Shown here piece by piece: positions 1-6,572 of a stretch of DNA of 34,584 nucleotides. This stretch comes from Prevotella sp. (GTDB lineage Bacteria > Bacteroidota > Bacteroidia > Bacteroidales > Bacteroidaceae), in NCBI GenBank assembly GCA_017412705.1, contig JAFPWS010000024.1:1-34584 (forward strand). The letters are read 5' to 3'. Each line of letters opens with the position of its first letter. Position 1 is the stretch's first letter. The notes under the pieces are model-generated. The model did not search any database. It was not told where the DNA came from and worked only from the letters and a program-made list of their open reading frames with translations. The translations under genes were made by a program, and so were the position numbers.

Positions 1-368
1 AAGGCGTAGTCAGGATAGTGTGTACCCAGCCACTGACAATAAGCCTGCGCCTCGTCGGCCGACACCCATACGACGGGGTGTTGTTCCTTACCTTCAGGAA
101 TAGCTCCACCGCTCCAATAGTTTGGAGTCTGACGGCCTGTAGCCGTGATGAATTGCTGCCACTGAGTGTTGCTGACGGCATGTCGTGCCATATAAAATTC
201 TTTGGAGATAGCAACTTGCTCACCGCTACCAATATGGTTATCCTTGTCGGCCAGCATCGTGTAGGTGCCATCGCTGGTGATATGAGTAAAGAGTGCGTCT
301 GGCAGCGTCTGCGTTCGACAAATGCCTGCAGACAGCAGAGTAAAAATAACCAAGAATTGTTTTCTCAT
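1..368 (-). CDS. SUMF1/formylglycine-generating-enzyme-like domain protein, truncated by the window edge
   Basis: An open frame on the minus strand starts at ATG 368 and runs off the left edge, giving about 122 residues. It begins with a hydrophobic signal peptide (MRKQFLVIFTLLSAGIC), so the product is probably exported. The segment RHAVSNTQWQQFI and, later, PVVWVSADEAQAYCQWLG match the start of the SUMF1/FGE-sulfatase fold. In that family the domain either oxidises a sulfatase cysteine or serves as a non-catalytic, lectin-like fold. The catalytic region lies outside the window, so activity cannot be judged. The gene starts 7 nt after the fucosidase stop, so the two are very likely cotranscribed, which would suit degradation of sulfated, fucosylated host glycans (inference). 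Confidence 0.8.
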   Translation of the reverse strand, partial: MRKQFLVIFTLLSAGICRTQTLPDALFTHITSDGTYTMLADKDNHIGSGEQVAISKEFYMARHAVSNTQWQQFITATGRQTPNYWSGGAIPEGKEQHPVVWVSADEAQAYCQWLGTHYPDYA

Positions 369-375
369 CGTTAGC

Positions 376-2133
376 TTAGTCCATTTTAAATACGACGGAA
401 GTTTGGAACGGCAAGGTTGCCGGAGCGGTAATCTCGAGTGCGTCAGCCGTCTGCTTCCACTTCAGTTTGCCACTGTAGCCCAGCAGGGAAACCTTCTTGA
501 CTTTCTTGAGTTGCTTCTTTCCCATCGACTTGATGGTGACTTTCTGACCTGCTTCGGGCGACTTCATGCAGAAAGCATAGAGCGAACCGTTCTTGCCTAC
601 GGTAAAGCGCAGGTCCTGAGCGGTGAAGGGGAATTTAGCATGCTGTTCCTTCAGAGCGTGACCAGGCAGCTTGCGAATCTTGCCGTTCTTGTCGAGCGGG
701 CCTTCGCCATAGGTTGTCCATGCCTTGCTGCCATAGACAGCCTCGCCGTTGACATCCATCCACTTACCCACTTCCTCAAGCATTGTTTCGCAGGCAGTCT
801 CGATGCTTCCGTCTGGCTTCATGGGGATGTTCAGGGCGGCACAACCGTCACGACTGATGGATTCGATGATATATCGGATGACGCTGCCTGCATCGTAGAT
901 AAATCCGGGGGCATAGAACCAATCGCCTACAGGTCCTTCGCGCATCCAGGCCTGCGAGGTGTTGATGCTGTCGGGCCATCCGAACTCAGCGGTGTTCACA
1001 GTACCGTTTGTCGGGTGGCGGAACTTCACGATGCTAAAGGTGTTCACCTCGCCGCGTTTTTTCAGCGTGCGGTTGTAGAAGTCGGCCATCACCAATGGCA
1101 TCGCGTTACATTTATAAAAGGTACCCGTACCATTACCACAGAACGGACCTTCCATCGTACCGTCGGTATAGATGAAGTCGGGATCGTAATTGGCCGTAAC
1201 GTCCATCATGCGAAGGGCCCACTGTGTGGCATACCAACGGGCGTAGTCCAGATGGTTCCACAAGATACCGTCCTTTGGAGGTGACCATGGCGAATGGGCT
1301 TTCTTGTCAACGTCCTCATATTCACGCAGGTCGATGCCGTAGAGTAGGCGAGGGTCGTAGCCTTCCCACCACTTGCCTTTGCCATCCTCCAAGGTCAGGT
1401 GTCCGTCGTAAAGCACCCCGGCTTTTTCGCCCTTCGTGTCAGCACCAAAAGCTGTCTGCCACCACCACCAGGTATATTCGTGATGGAAGGTGACGCCATA
1501 GCGCATATTGTACTTATAGCAGGCATCAGCCCACTCGCGCAGCATGTCGCGCTTGGGTCCGATGTTCACTGAGTTCCAAGGCTGGTACTGCGAGTTCCAC
1601 AGGTCGTAGTTGTCGTGATGCACACCCTGTATCAGCAGGAAGCGGGCACCAGCTTTCTGATAGAGTTTTGTCAATGCCTCCGGATCAAACTTATCAGGAT
1701 TCCACTTATTTAGCACATCCTTATAGCCTACCTCTGAGGGATGTCCATAGCGCTTCAGGTGGTTCTGATAGGCAGGCGTCGTCTCATTATATAGTTTACG
1801 TGCGTACCAGTCACCGCTCTCTCCGGCAGCCTGTGGTCCGAAGTGCACCCAGATGCCAAACTTCGCTTCGCGTAGCCACGCAGGTGTACCGGGATAGTTC
1901 TGCTCAATACTCTCCCACGATGGTTTAAAAGGTCCGTCGCAGATGGGGATGTCGAGCTGTATCTCACGGAACGTGTTGATATCGCCCAAGGGCACGCTGC
2001 CATTTTGTTTGGGACTGTCCACTTCAGGAATGGTGGGTACGGCAGGCAGGTCGCGTCCTGCCTTCAGATTCTGTGCGCTGGCCGACAATGCCATCGTCAG
2101 CATTAATAGGATGAAAAATGTAATACGTCTCAT
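376..2133 (-). CDS. Exported alpha-L-fucosidase, glycoside hydrolase family 29
   Basis: This 585-residue protein has a clear signal peptide (residues 1-20, ending SASAQ), so it probably acts in the periplasm or at the surface. The GH29 catalytic barrel is recognisable from GIWVHFGPQAAGESGDWYA (93-111), HHDNYD (172-177), FHHEYTWWWWQ (216-226) and FIYTDG (320-325); Asp324 is the likely nucleophile by position. Family members hydrolyse terminal alpha-L-fucose by a retaining mechanism. The last 80 or so residues form a small beta-rich C-terminal domain, as usual for GH29. A TAnnTTTG promoter lies 22 nt upstream, and the SUMF1-like gene follows 7 nt downstream. No SusC/SusD genes are in the window, so a polysaccharide utilisation locus can only be guessed at. 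Linkage specificity cannot be read from the sequence. Confidence 0.93.
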   Translation of the reverse strand: MRRITFFILLMLTMALSASAQNLKAGRDLPAVPTIPEVDSPKQNGSVPLGDINTFREIQLDIPICDGPFKPSWESIEQNYPGTPAWLREAKFGIWVHFGPQAAGESGDWYARKLYNETTPAYQNHLKRYGHPSEVGYKDVLNKWNPDKFDPEALTKLYQKAGARFLLIQGVHHDNYDLWNSQYQPWNSVNIGPKRDMLREWADACYKYNMRYGVTFHHEYTWWWWQTAFGADTKGEKAGVLYDGHLTLEDGKGKWWEGYDPRLLYGIDLREYEDVDKKAHSPWSPPKDGILWNHLDYARWYATQWALRMMDVTANYDPDFIYTDGTMEGPFCGNGTGTFYKCNAMPLVMADFYNRTLKKRGEVNTFSIVKFRHPTNGTVNTAEFGWPDSINTSQAWMREGPVGDWFYAPGFIYDAGSVIRYIIESISRDGCAALNIPMKPDGSIETACETMLEEVGKWMDVNGEAVYGSKAWTTYGEGPLDKNGKIRKLPGHALKEQHAKFPFTAQDLRFTVGKNGSLYAFCMKSPEAGQKVTIKSMGKKQLKKVKKVSLLGYSGKLKWKQTADALEITAPATLPFQTSVVFKMD

Positions 2134-2154
2134 CTGATGTTAGTAATTTTGCCG

Positions 2155-2162
2155 CAAAGATA
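2155..2162 (-). promoter_or_regulatory. Bacteroidota -7 promoter box for the fucosidase operon
   Basis: The minus strand reads TATCTTTG, an exact match to TAnnTTTG, ending 22 nt before the fucosidase ATG. No good -33 TTTG is visible at the expected distance, because the upstream terminator occupies that space. Confidence 0.7.
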
Positions 2163-2170
2163 CGAAAAAA

Positions 2171-2196
2171 TCCCCGTACTCTAGCGAATACGGGGA
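2171..2196 (-). terminator. Intrinsic terminator of the sirtuin operon
   Basis: An 8-bp perfect stem (2171-2178 with 2189-2196, core CCCCGTA) with a 10-nt loop is followed on the minus strand by six T residues. It lies about 16 nt after the sirtuin stop codon and directly before the fucosidase promoter. Its stem and loop resemble the terminators at 22954 and 25895. Confidence 0.85.
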
Positions 2197-2211
2197 AAGA
2201 TTTGGCTTTAT

Positions 2212-3042
2212 TTATAAAAATCGTATTTCTTCGGTGAAAGGAATGAAGCGCTTTACGCCCTCTGTAGTCAGCTGCGGATAGTCGCGGTTGAAGCGGACAA
2301 GGGTGGTTTGTGGGAATTGTGCCGCCATGCGCTCGAAGGGGAAACGGATGATGACGGGGGTATTGAAACCAACACCTAATTCTAGAAGTAGCAGACGATG
2401 CGTGCTGGCCTGCTGGACGAATTCCTGATAGCGGTGTGCCTGCTGGTGCCAATGGGCATCCTCTACAAAGGTGTCATCACAGCGGAGGTTCATCGATACT
2501 GGTCTGCCATCGGGAGTATGGGGAATCAGCTCTGTAGGGATGCGACAATCCTTGATGAGTGGCAACACCTGGTTCACCCAATCCTGGTTATGATACAGTT
2601 CTTTAGGGGAACCCGATTGTGGCTGGAAGTAAGCATAATCGCCCTGTGTGGCGAAGATGCAGTCTTGGTCGAAGCCTGCTTTTTCGAACTGGCCATCTAC
2701 GTTTGTTGTGATGACAAAGTAGTTTTTCTCTTTGACCACATCGAAAAGCTGACGATAGAGCGGCAGAGCCTCTGTACGATAGCGGGCAAACCAGATGTGC
2801 TTGGCCCAGCATGCCCACAATTCTTCCTCGGTCTTGAAGGGATAGAACGATGCAGAATAAAGGTCGGTGATACCGTAGCGGTTAATCCACTCGCGGAACT
2901 CTTGACGGAAATCCTCACCGGCATAGTCGAGTCCTGCGGCAGCAGAAAGTCCTGCACCAGCACCAATTAGCACGTAGTCGGCATCAGCAATCAGTTGATG
3001 CAACAATTCAATCCTCTGCGAGTAACTGTTTGTAGATGTCAT
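2212..3042 (-). CDS. Sir2-family protein of the macrodomain-linked (SirTM) class, probable protein ADP-ribosyltransferase
   Basis: 276 residues. The NAD-binding signatures are GAGAGLSAAAGLDY (27-40) and TTNVDGQFEKAG (112-123). The position of the catalytic histidine of ordinary deacetylase sirtuins is occupied by Gln133 (FATQGDY). Asn114, Gln133 and Arg187 (NLRCDD) have almost the same spacing as the Asn/Gln/Arg triad I recall for SirTM enzymes, which ADP-ribosylate a lipoylated GcvH-like carrier and are encoded beside a macrodomain hydrolase. The context here is exactly that: the start codon overlaps the 3' end of the zinc-macrodomain gene by 35 bp. The usual zinc-ribbon cysteines appear to be missing: IPTELIPHTPDGRPV stands where relatives carry a CxxC pair. 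No gcvH-like or lipoate ligase gene is in the window, so the substrate is unknown. Last gene of a four-gene operon. Confidence 0.85.
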   Translation of the reverse strand: MTSTNSYSQRIELLHQLIADADYVLIGAGAGLSAAAGLDYAGEDFRQEFREWINRYGITDLYSASFYPFKTEEELWACWAKHIWFARYRTEALPLYRQLFDVVKEKNYFVITTNVDGQFEKAGFDQDCIFATQGDYAYFQPQSGSPKELYHNQDWVNQVLPLIKDCRIPTELIPHTPDGRPVSMNLRCDDTFVEDAHWHQQAHRYQEFVQQASTHRLLLLELGVGFNTPVIIRFPFERMAAQFPQTTLVRFNRDYPQLTTEGVKRFIPFTEEIRFL

Positions 3043-3760
3043 AATCCTTGTCTAAGAATACGTTGAACACGATGGTTTTGATCGATTGCCTCGGATAGCG
3101 TTTCACCGTCTCGATCGCAATCTCTGCAGCCCGTTCGTTGGGGAAATGGAACACGCCTGTGGATATGCAGCAGAAGGCGATGCTCTTAAGACCAGCCTGC
3201 TCAGCAAGGTCAAGACACGAACGATAGCACTGAGCCAGTTGTTCTTCTTGCTCCTTGGTTGGAACTCCTGATTCAATGATGGGGCCTACAGTGTGGAGAA
3301 CGTGCTTGGCTGGCAGGTTGTAGCCTTTGGTCATCATAACCTCGCCCGTTTTCAGGAGTCTGCCCTGCAACTGGTCATTACACTCCTTTCTGAGTTGGAT
3401 GCCTGCTGCTGAGTGGATGCAGTTGTCGATGCAGTTGTGTAAGGGTGCCCAACAACCTAAACCTTGTGCATTGGCAGCATTGACGATGGCATCGACTTTC
3501 AAACGAGTAATATCGCCCTGCCAGATCGTCAAGCCCTTATCTGCAATTTCAACCACGCCCTTATCCTCTGCTTGCTGCTGCAACTCTTCATCTTGCATCC
3601 TCAGAAAGTCTGCCGAAATCTCTTTTGGTGCCCAAACGTTCATGAGAGCACGCATCATCCGCTGCTTATCCGTAATGGATGAAGGAATAGCATACTGCTG
3701 ACCATTATCGGTCATCAGTTGGCGCAAGATATTGTCAAGATTCTCAGTTCTGTTCACCAT
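3008..3760 (-). CDS. Zinc-dependent macrodomain protein, probable protein ADP-ribose hydrolase
   Basis: 250 residues. The macrodomain core starts near residue 78: GDIT (82-85), VNAAN (93-97), then GCWAPLHNCIDNCIH (102-116), which holds the Cys103/His108/Cys110 zinc signature of the Zn-macro class. The ISTGVFHFP loop (199-207) closes over ADP-ribose. The roughly 75-residue helical N-terminal extension is typical of the stand-alone bacterial enzymes. Family members remove ADP-ribose from proteins and are paired with SirTM sirtuins that add it. Here the sirtuin gene follows with a 35-bp overlap, and the PPOX gene precedes by 3 nt. Together they would form a reversible ADP-ribosylation switch (function by homology; target unknown). 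Confidence 0.92.
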   Translation of the reverse strand: MVNRTENLDNILRQLMTDNGQQYAIPSSITDKQRMMRALMNVWAPKEISADFLRMQDEELQQQAEDKGVVEIADKGLTIWQGDITRLKVDAIVNAANAQGLGCWAPLHNCIDNCIHSAAGIQLRKECNDQLQGRLLKTGEVMMTKGYNLPAKHVLHTVGPIIESGVPTKEQEEQLAQCYRSCLDLAEQAGLKSIAFCCISTGVFHFPNERAAEIAIETVKRYPRQSIKTIVFNVFLDKDYDIYKQLLAED

Positions 3761-3763
3761 AGT

Positions 3764-4219
3764 TTATTTCTTTTGCGAATACTTTTCTCCTACATATCCA
3801 TCGCCAATATCGCCGGTTATCAAGTCAAAATGCTTCATGACGGGAGGCGTGGGACGGAGGTCGAAGAAATCCATCTCTCCTATGTTCAGCGAGAAGTATG
3901 CCAGTTTTTCGTAACTGGTATATAGACGTGGCAATACTTCGTTGTGGTTATAGATCCACTGCTGGATGTCATCAGGAACCTCAAAACTGACGGCTCCGAC
4001 ACATCGTACCGAAACCTTGTCTGCGTATGCCAGCAACTCCACATTGGGGTTTGTCTGTAGTTCCTTCCAGACGGCCTTATTAGGTGAGGTGGCAAAATAA
4101 AGCATTGTCCCCTCCTGCTTCATAATCTGGAAGATTCGCAACTTAGGCAGATTGCCCTCGCAGGTGGCGAAGGCAATCTCGTTGTGGTCGCGCAAGAAAT
4201 CTAATGCTTTCTGCAACAT
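3764..4219 (-). CDS. Pyridoxamine 5'-phosphate oxidase-family (split-barrel) flavoprotein
   Basis: 151 residues, the size of small single-domain FMN-binding split-barrel proteins. The opening (LDFLRDHNEIAFATCEGNLP) and the strand VELLAYADKVSVRCVGAVSFE are typical of the PPOX-like superfamily. Members bind FMN or F420, or degrade haem; which cofactor is used cannot be told from this sequence. No signal peptide, so cytosolic. It sits between the NmrA-like gene (3 nt upstream) and the macrodomain gene (3 nt downstream), so the four genes are almost certainly one transcript. A role in nitro or quinone reduction under HxlR control would fit but is inferred. Confidence 0.82.
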   Translation of the reverse strand: MLQKALDFLRDHNEIAFATCEGNLPKLRIFQIMKQEGTMLYFATSPNKAVWKELQTNPNVELLAYADKVSVRCVGAVSFEVPDDIQQWIYNHNEVLPRLYTSYEKLAYFSLNIGEMDFFDLRPTPPVMKHFDLITGDIGDGYVGEKYSQKK

Positions 4220-4222
4220 GGC

Positions 4223-4882
4223 TTAATAGGCTGCGGTGAAACGCTCTTTGTGGTGGTTCTCCTGCTCCAACTCGTCAACCATCGCTACGGCGTAATCCTC
4301 GACGCTGATGAAGCTCTCACCCTTCTCGTCAAAGAGCATATCGTCCTTGCCAAGACGGTACTTGCCCGTGCGAACGCCAGTGGTCATGTTGCCCAGATTA
4401 CCAGCAGGCGAGAAGAAAATCCAGTCGATGTCCTGCTCCTTCATCAGCGTGTTCAGGTAGAACTCGCCAAGGCTCTTAACGCCAGGCAGCCACTCTGCGG
4501 GCAGCGTGCCAGTATCAATGAGACGCACACCGGGCTTTACGAACAGCGTACCAGCACCACCCACGATGAGCAGTCGGCGAACACCAGCCTGCTTGGCTCC
4601 CTCTACGATTTTGGGATAGTTCTCCAAGGTCTCTTCATACTGACGGGGATTCTTCCAACCAGGGTTGTAAGCAGAGATAACGGCATCCTTGCCCTTTGCC
4701 AACTGTGCCAACTCGGCGGGGTTTGTAGCATCGGCCACTACTGCCTCTACGCCTTGCTTGTCTGCCAGACTCTTTGCGTCACGAACGATAGCCGTTACCT
4801 TGTGACCGCGATTTACCAACTCGTTCAGGATTGCTGAACCTACGAAACCTGTTGCACCAATCAATAAAACATTCTTTGCCAT
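4223..4882 (-). CDS. NAD(P)H-binding NmrA-like Rossmann reductase/epimerase
   Basis: 219 residues. The N-terminal nucleotide-binding motif is GATGFVG (9-15), followed by beta-2 (KVTAIVRD) and VVADATNPAEL; later come the VISAYNPG and RRLLIVGGAGTLF strands. This pattern is that of atypical short-chain dehydrogenases of the NmrA/NAD(P)H-binding group, close to YwnB-type proteins. Members are oxidoreductases or redox sensors; the substrate cannot be predicted. First gene of the operon with the PPOX protein, macrodomain and sirtuin. It is divergent from the HxlR regulator across a 220-bp intergenic region with a promoter for each side, so control by that regulator is likely. Confidence 0.88.
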   Translation of the reverse strand: MAKNVLLIGATGFVGSAILNELVNRGHKVTAIVRDAKSLADKQGVEAVVADATNPAELAQLAKGKDAVISAYNPGWKNPRQYEETLENYPKIVEGAKQAGVRRLLIVGGAGTLFVKPGVRLIDTGTLPAEWLPGVKSLGEFYLNTLMKEQDIDWIFFSPAGNLGNMTTGVRTGKYRLGKDDMLFDEKGESFISVEDYAVAMVDELEQENHHKERFTAAY

Positions 4883-4925
4883 AATTCTTATTCGTTTAAA
4901 TTGTTACTAATTCTGTTTGACGGTG

Positions 4926-4933
4926 CAAAGGTA
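4926..4933 (-). promoter_or_regulatory. -7 promoter box for the NmrA-PPOX-macrodomain-sirtuin operon
   Basis: The minus strand reads TACCTTTG, an exact TAnnTTTG match 43 nt upstream of the ATG at 4882. A weak -33-like CTTG lies at 4954-4957, 20 nt upstream. Confidence 0.68.
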
Positions 4934-4980
4934 CGGTGAATTTTTGGTTCCCACAAGAAGGCACTTTTTTGTATCATAGT

Positions 4981-4992
4981 TACCAAATGGTA
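4981..4992. promoter_or_regulatory. Candidate HxlR operator (short inverted repeat)
   Basis: TACCA and TGGTA flank two A bases in the divergent intergenic region between the NmrA-like gene and the HxlR regulator, upstream of the minus-strand promoter. HxlR-family dimers bind such short inverted repeats, but assignment here rests on position only. Confidence 0.35.
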
Positions 4993-5053
4993 GGAATTGT
5001 GATGTTATCGGGGTTTGCAGAAAACGACTTTAACTTTGATTAACTTAGTATAA

Positions 5054-5085
5054 TTTGGTAATTCGGTTTCTTTTGGTTACTTTTG
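5054..5085 (+). promoter_or_regulatory. Promoter of the HxlR regulator gene
   Basis: TTTG at 5054-5057 and TACTTTTG (TAnnTTTG) at 5078-5085 are separated by 20 nt, the Bacteroidota -33/-7 arrangement. The -7 box ends 17 nt before the ATG at 5103, which rules against a start at 5055. Confidence 0.75.
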
Positions 5086-5102
5086 CCGAAAATTCAATAA
5101 TT

Positions 5103-5447
5103 ATGGCAGATATTAAAGCAGAGTATTTGGCTTGTCCAATCAGGAATGTAATCAGTCGTTTTGGCGACAAGTGGTCGATGTTAGTGCTCTATTCGCTTCA
5201 TACAAGCGAAACGGGCGTATTGCGTTTCAATGAGTTGCGTCGCCACATGACTGACTGCTCCCAGAAGATGCTATCTGCGACCCTGAAGAATCTGGAGCAG
5301 AGCCATCTGGTACATCGTGAAGTCTATCCAGAAGTGCCTCCCCGTGTAGAGTATTCACTGACCGACACAGGCAAGTCGCTTATGCCAGCCATCATGGCCC
5401 TAATAGAATGGGGACAAGCGCATTTTAAGGAAGTGGTAACGGATTAG
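5103..5447 (+). CDS. HxlR-family winged-helix transcriptional regulator, probably redox-sensing
   Basis: 114 residues from the ATG at 5103. An in-frame upstream start at 5055 was rejected because it lies inside the promoter. The motif CPIRNVISRFGDKWSMLVL (from Cys11) is the hallmark N-terminus of HxlR/DUF24 proteins; in characterised members such as HypR and YodB this cysteine senses electrophiles or hypochlorite. RFNELRRHMTDCSQKMLSATLKNLE is the recognition-helix region, and VEYSLTDTGKSL forms the wing. It probably controls the divergent NmrA-PPOX-macrodomain-sirtuin operon and itself. dinB follows 36 nt downstream on the same strand and may be partly cotranscribed. Confidence 0.9.
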   Translation: MADIKAEYLACPIRNVISRFGDKWSMLVLYSLHTSETGVLRFNELRRHMTDCSQKMLSATLKNLEQSHLVHREVYPEVPPRVEYSLTDTGKSLMPAIMALIEWGQAHFKEVVTD

Positions 5448-5483
5448 AAAATAGTCTTTTAATCTGTTTCTGATGATATAACG

Positions 5484-6572
5484 ATGAAGGTCATTCATGT
5501 GGACATGGACCAGTTCTTTGCCGCTGTGGAGCAGCGAGACAATCCGGAACTGAAGGGCAAGCCGATAGCGGTGGGCCACGATGCTGAACGTGGCGTTGTA
5601 TCGACGGCCAGCTACGAGGCACGGCGGTTCGGTGTGCATTCTGCCCAGTCCATTCAGGTGGCCAAACGCCTGTGTCCCGGGCTGATTATCGTGGAACCGC
5701 ACTTCCAGCGCTATAAGGAGGTATCGGCTCAGTTGCACGAAATCTTCCATGACTATACTGACCTGATTGAGCCTATCTCTCTCGATGAAGCATTCCTCGA
5801 TGTAACAGAGAATAAGCGTGGTATTGAACTAGGCGTTGAGATAGCCCGTGAGATTAAGCAGCGCATCCGTGAGACGACAGGACTGACGGCATCAGCAGGC
5901 GTGAGCTACTGCAAGTTCCTGGCGAAGATTGCCTCCGACTGGCGAAAGCCGGATGGTCTGACGGTGATTCATCCTGACAGGGCCATGGACTTCATCGCCC
6001 AACTGAAAGTGGAGAAGATTTGGGGTGTCGGTCAGAAGACTGCTGAGAAGATGCATCGGATGGGTATCTTCACAGGGTTGGATCTGAGGAATATGTCACT
6101 CACCCGGCTGACGCAGGAGTTTGGTAAGATGGGGCAGGTATTCTATGACTTCTCGCGAGGGATAGATAACAGACCTGTTATCTCCGAGTGGGAGCGCAAG
6201 TCCGTCAGTTGCGAACAGACCTTTGAGTCGGATATCAGCGAGAACTCTGCCGTCACTATCCACTTGTACCATACGATGCTAGAGCTGGTCAGGCGCATCG
6301 AGAAGAATGACTTCGAGGGGCGTACACTGACGCTGAAGGTTAAGTTTCTGGACTTCCAACAGATTACCCGCAGCATCACCGTTGACCATATCTTACGAAC
6401 AAAAGACGAGATTCTGCCTCTGGCAAAACAGCTGATGCAGAGCGTGGAGTTCCACTCCCACCCCATCCGTCTGTTAGGCTTAGGAGTATCAAACCAAAAG
6501 AATGCCACTGCCCAGGAACAGCAGCCTTGGGTAGAATTAGAACTGGGGTTTGAGCCGTGGCCTGAGGTATGA
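5484..6572 (+). CDS. dinB: DNA polymerase IV, Y-family translesion polymerase
   Basis: 362 residues, full length for DinB. The first catalytic aspartate is in IHVDMDQFFAAVE (residues 4-16), and the SLDEAFLD motif (about residue 98) carries the second acidic pair. The palm is followed by a helix-hairpin-helix thumb (VEKIWGVGQKTAEKMHRMG) and a little-finger domain. The enzyme copies past damaged bases with low fidelity and works with the sliding clamp; the C-terminal tail (WVELELGF) may hold a degenerate clamp-binding peptide. Its TGA abuts the stop of the convergent peroxidase-nitroreductase gene with no base between. It follows the HxlR gene by 36 nt, an unusual neighbour for dinB. Confidence 0.96.
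   Translation: MKVIHVDMDQFFAAVEQRDNPELKGKPIAVGHDAERGVVSTASYEARRFGVHSAQSIQVAKRLCPGLIIVEPHFQRYKEVSAQLHEIFHDYTDLIEPISLDEAFLDVTENKRGIELGVEIAREIKQRIRETTGLTASAGVSYCKFLAKIASDWRKPDGLTVIHPDRAMDFIAQLKVEKIWGVGQKTAEKMHRMGIFTGLDLRNMSLTRLTQEFGKMGQVFYDFSRGIDNRPVISEWERKSVSCEQTFESDISENSAVTIHLYHTMLELVRRIEKNDFEGRTLTLKVKFLDFQQITRSITVDHILRTKDEILPLAKQLMQSVEFHSHPIRLLGLGVSNQKNATAQEQQPWVELELGFEPWPEV

Noticed and set aside
322-1284. Plus-strand open frame of 320 codons across the fucosidase gene
   Set aside because: It lies antisense to a strong GH29 match, has no recognisable domain and arises from the codon bias of the real gene.
1-2133. A polysaccharide utilisation locus
   Set aside because: Only a fucosidase and a SUMF1-domain gene are seen; no SusC/SusD, other glycosidase or sulfatase is within the window.
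5055-5102. Upstream start for the HxlR regulator
   Set aside because: It falls within the -33/-7 promoter; the family N-terminus begins just before the CPIRN motif.
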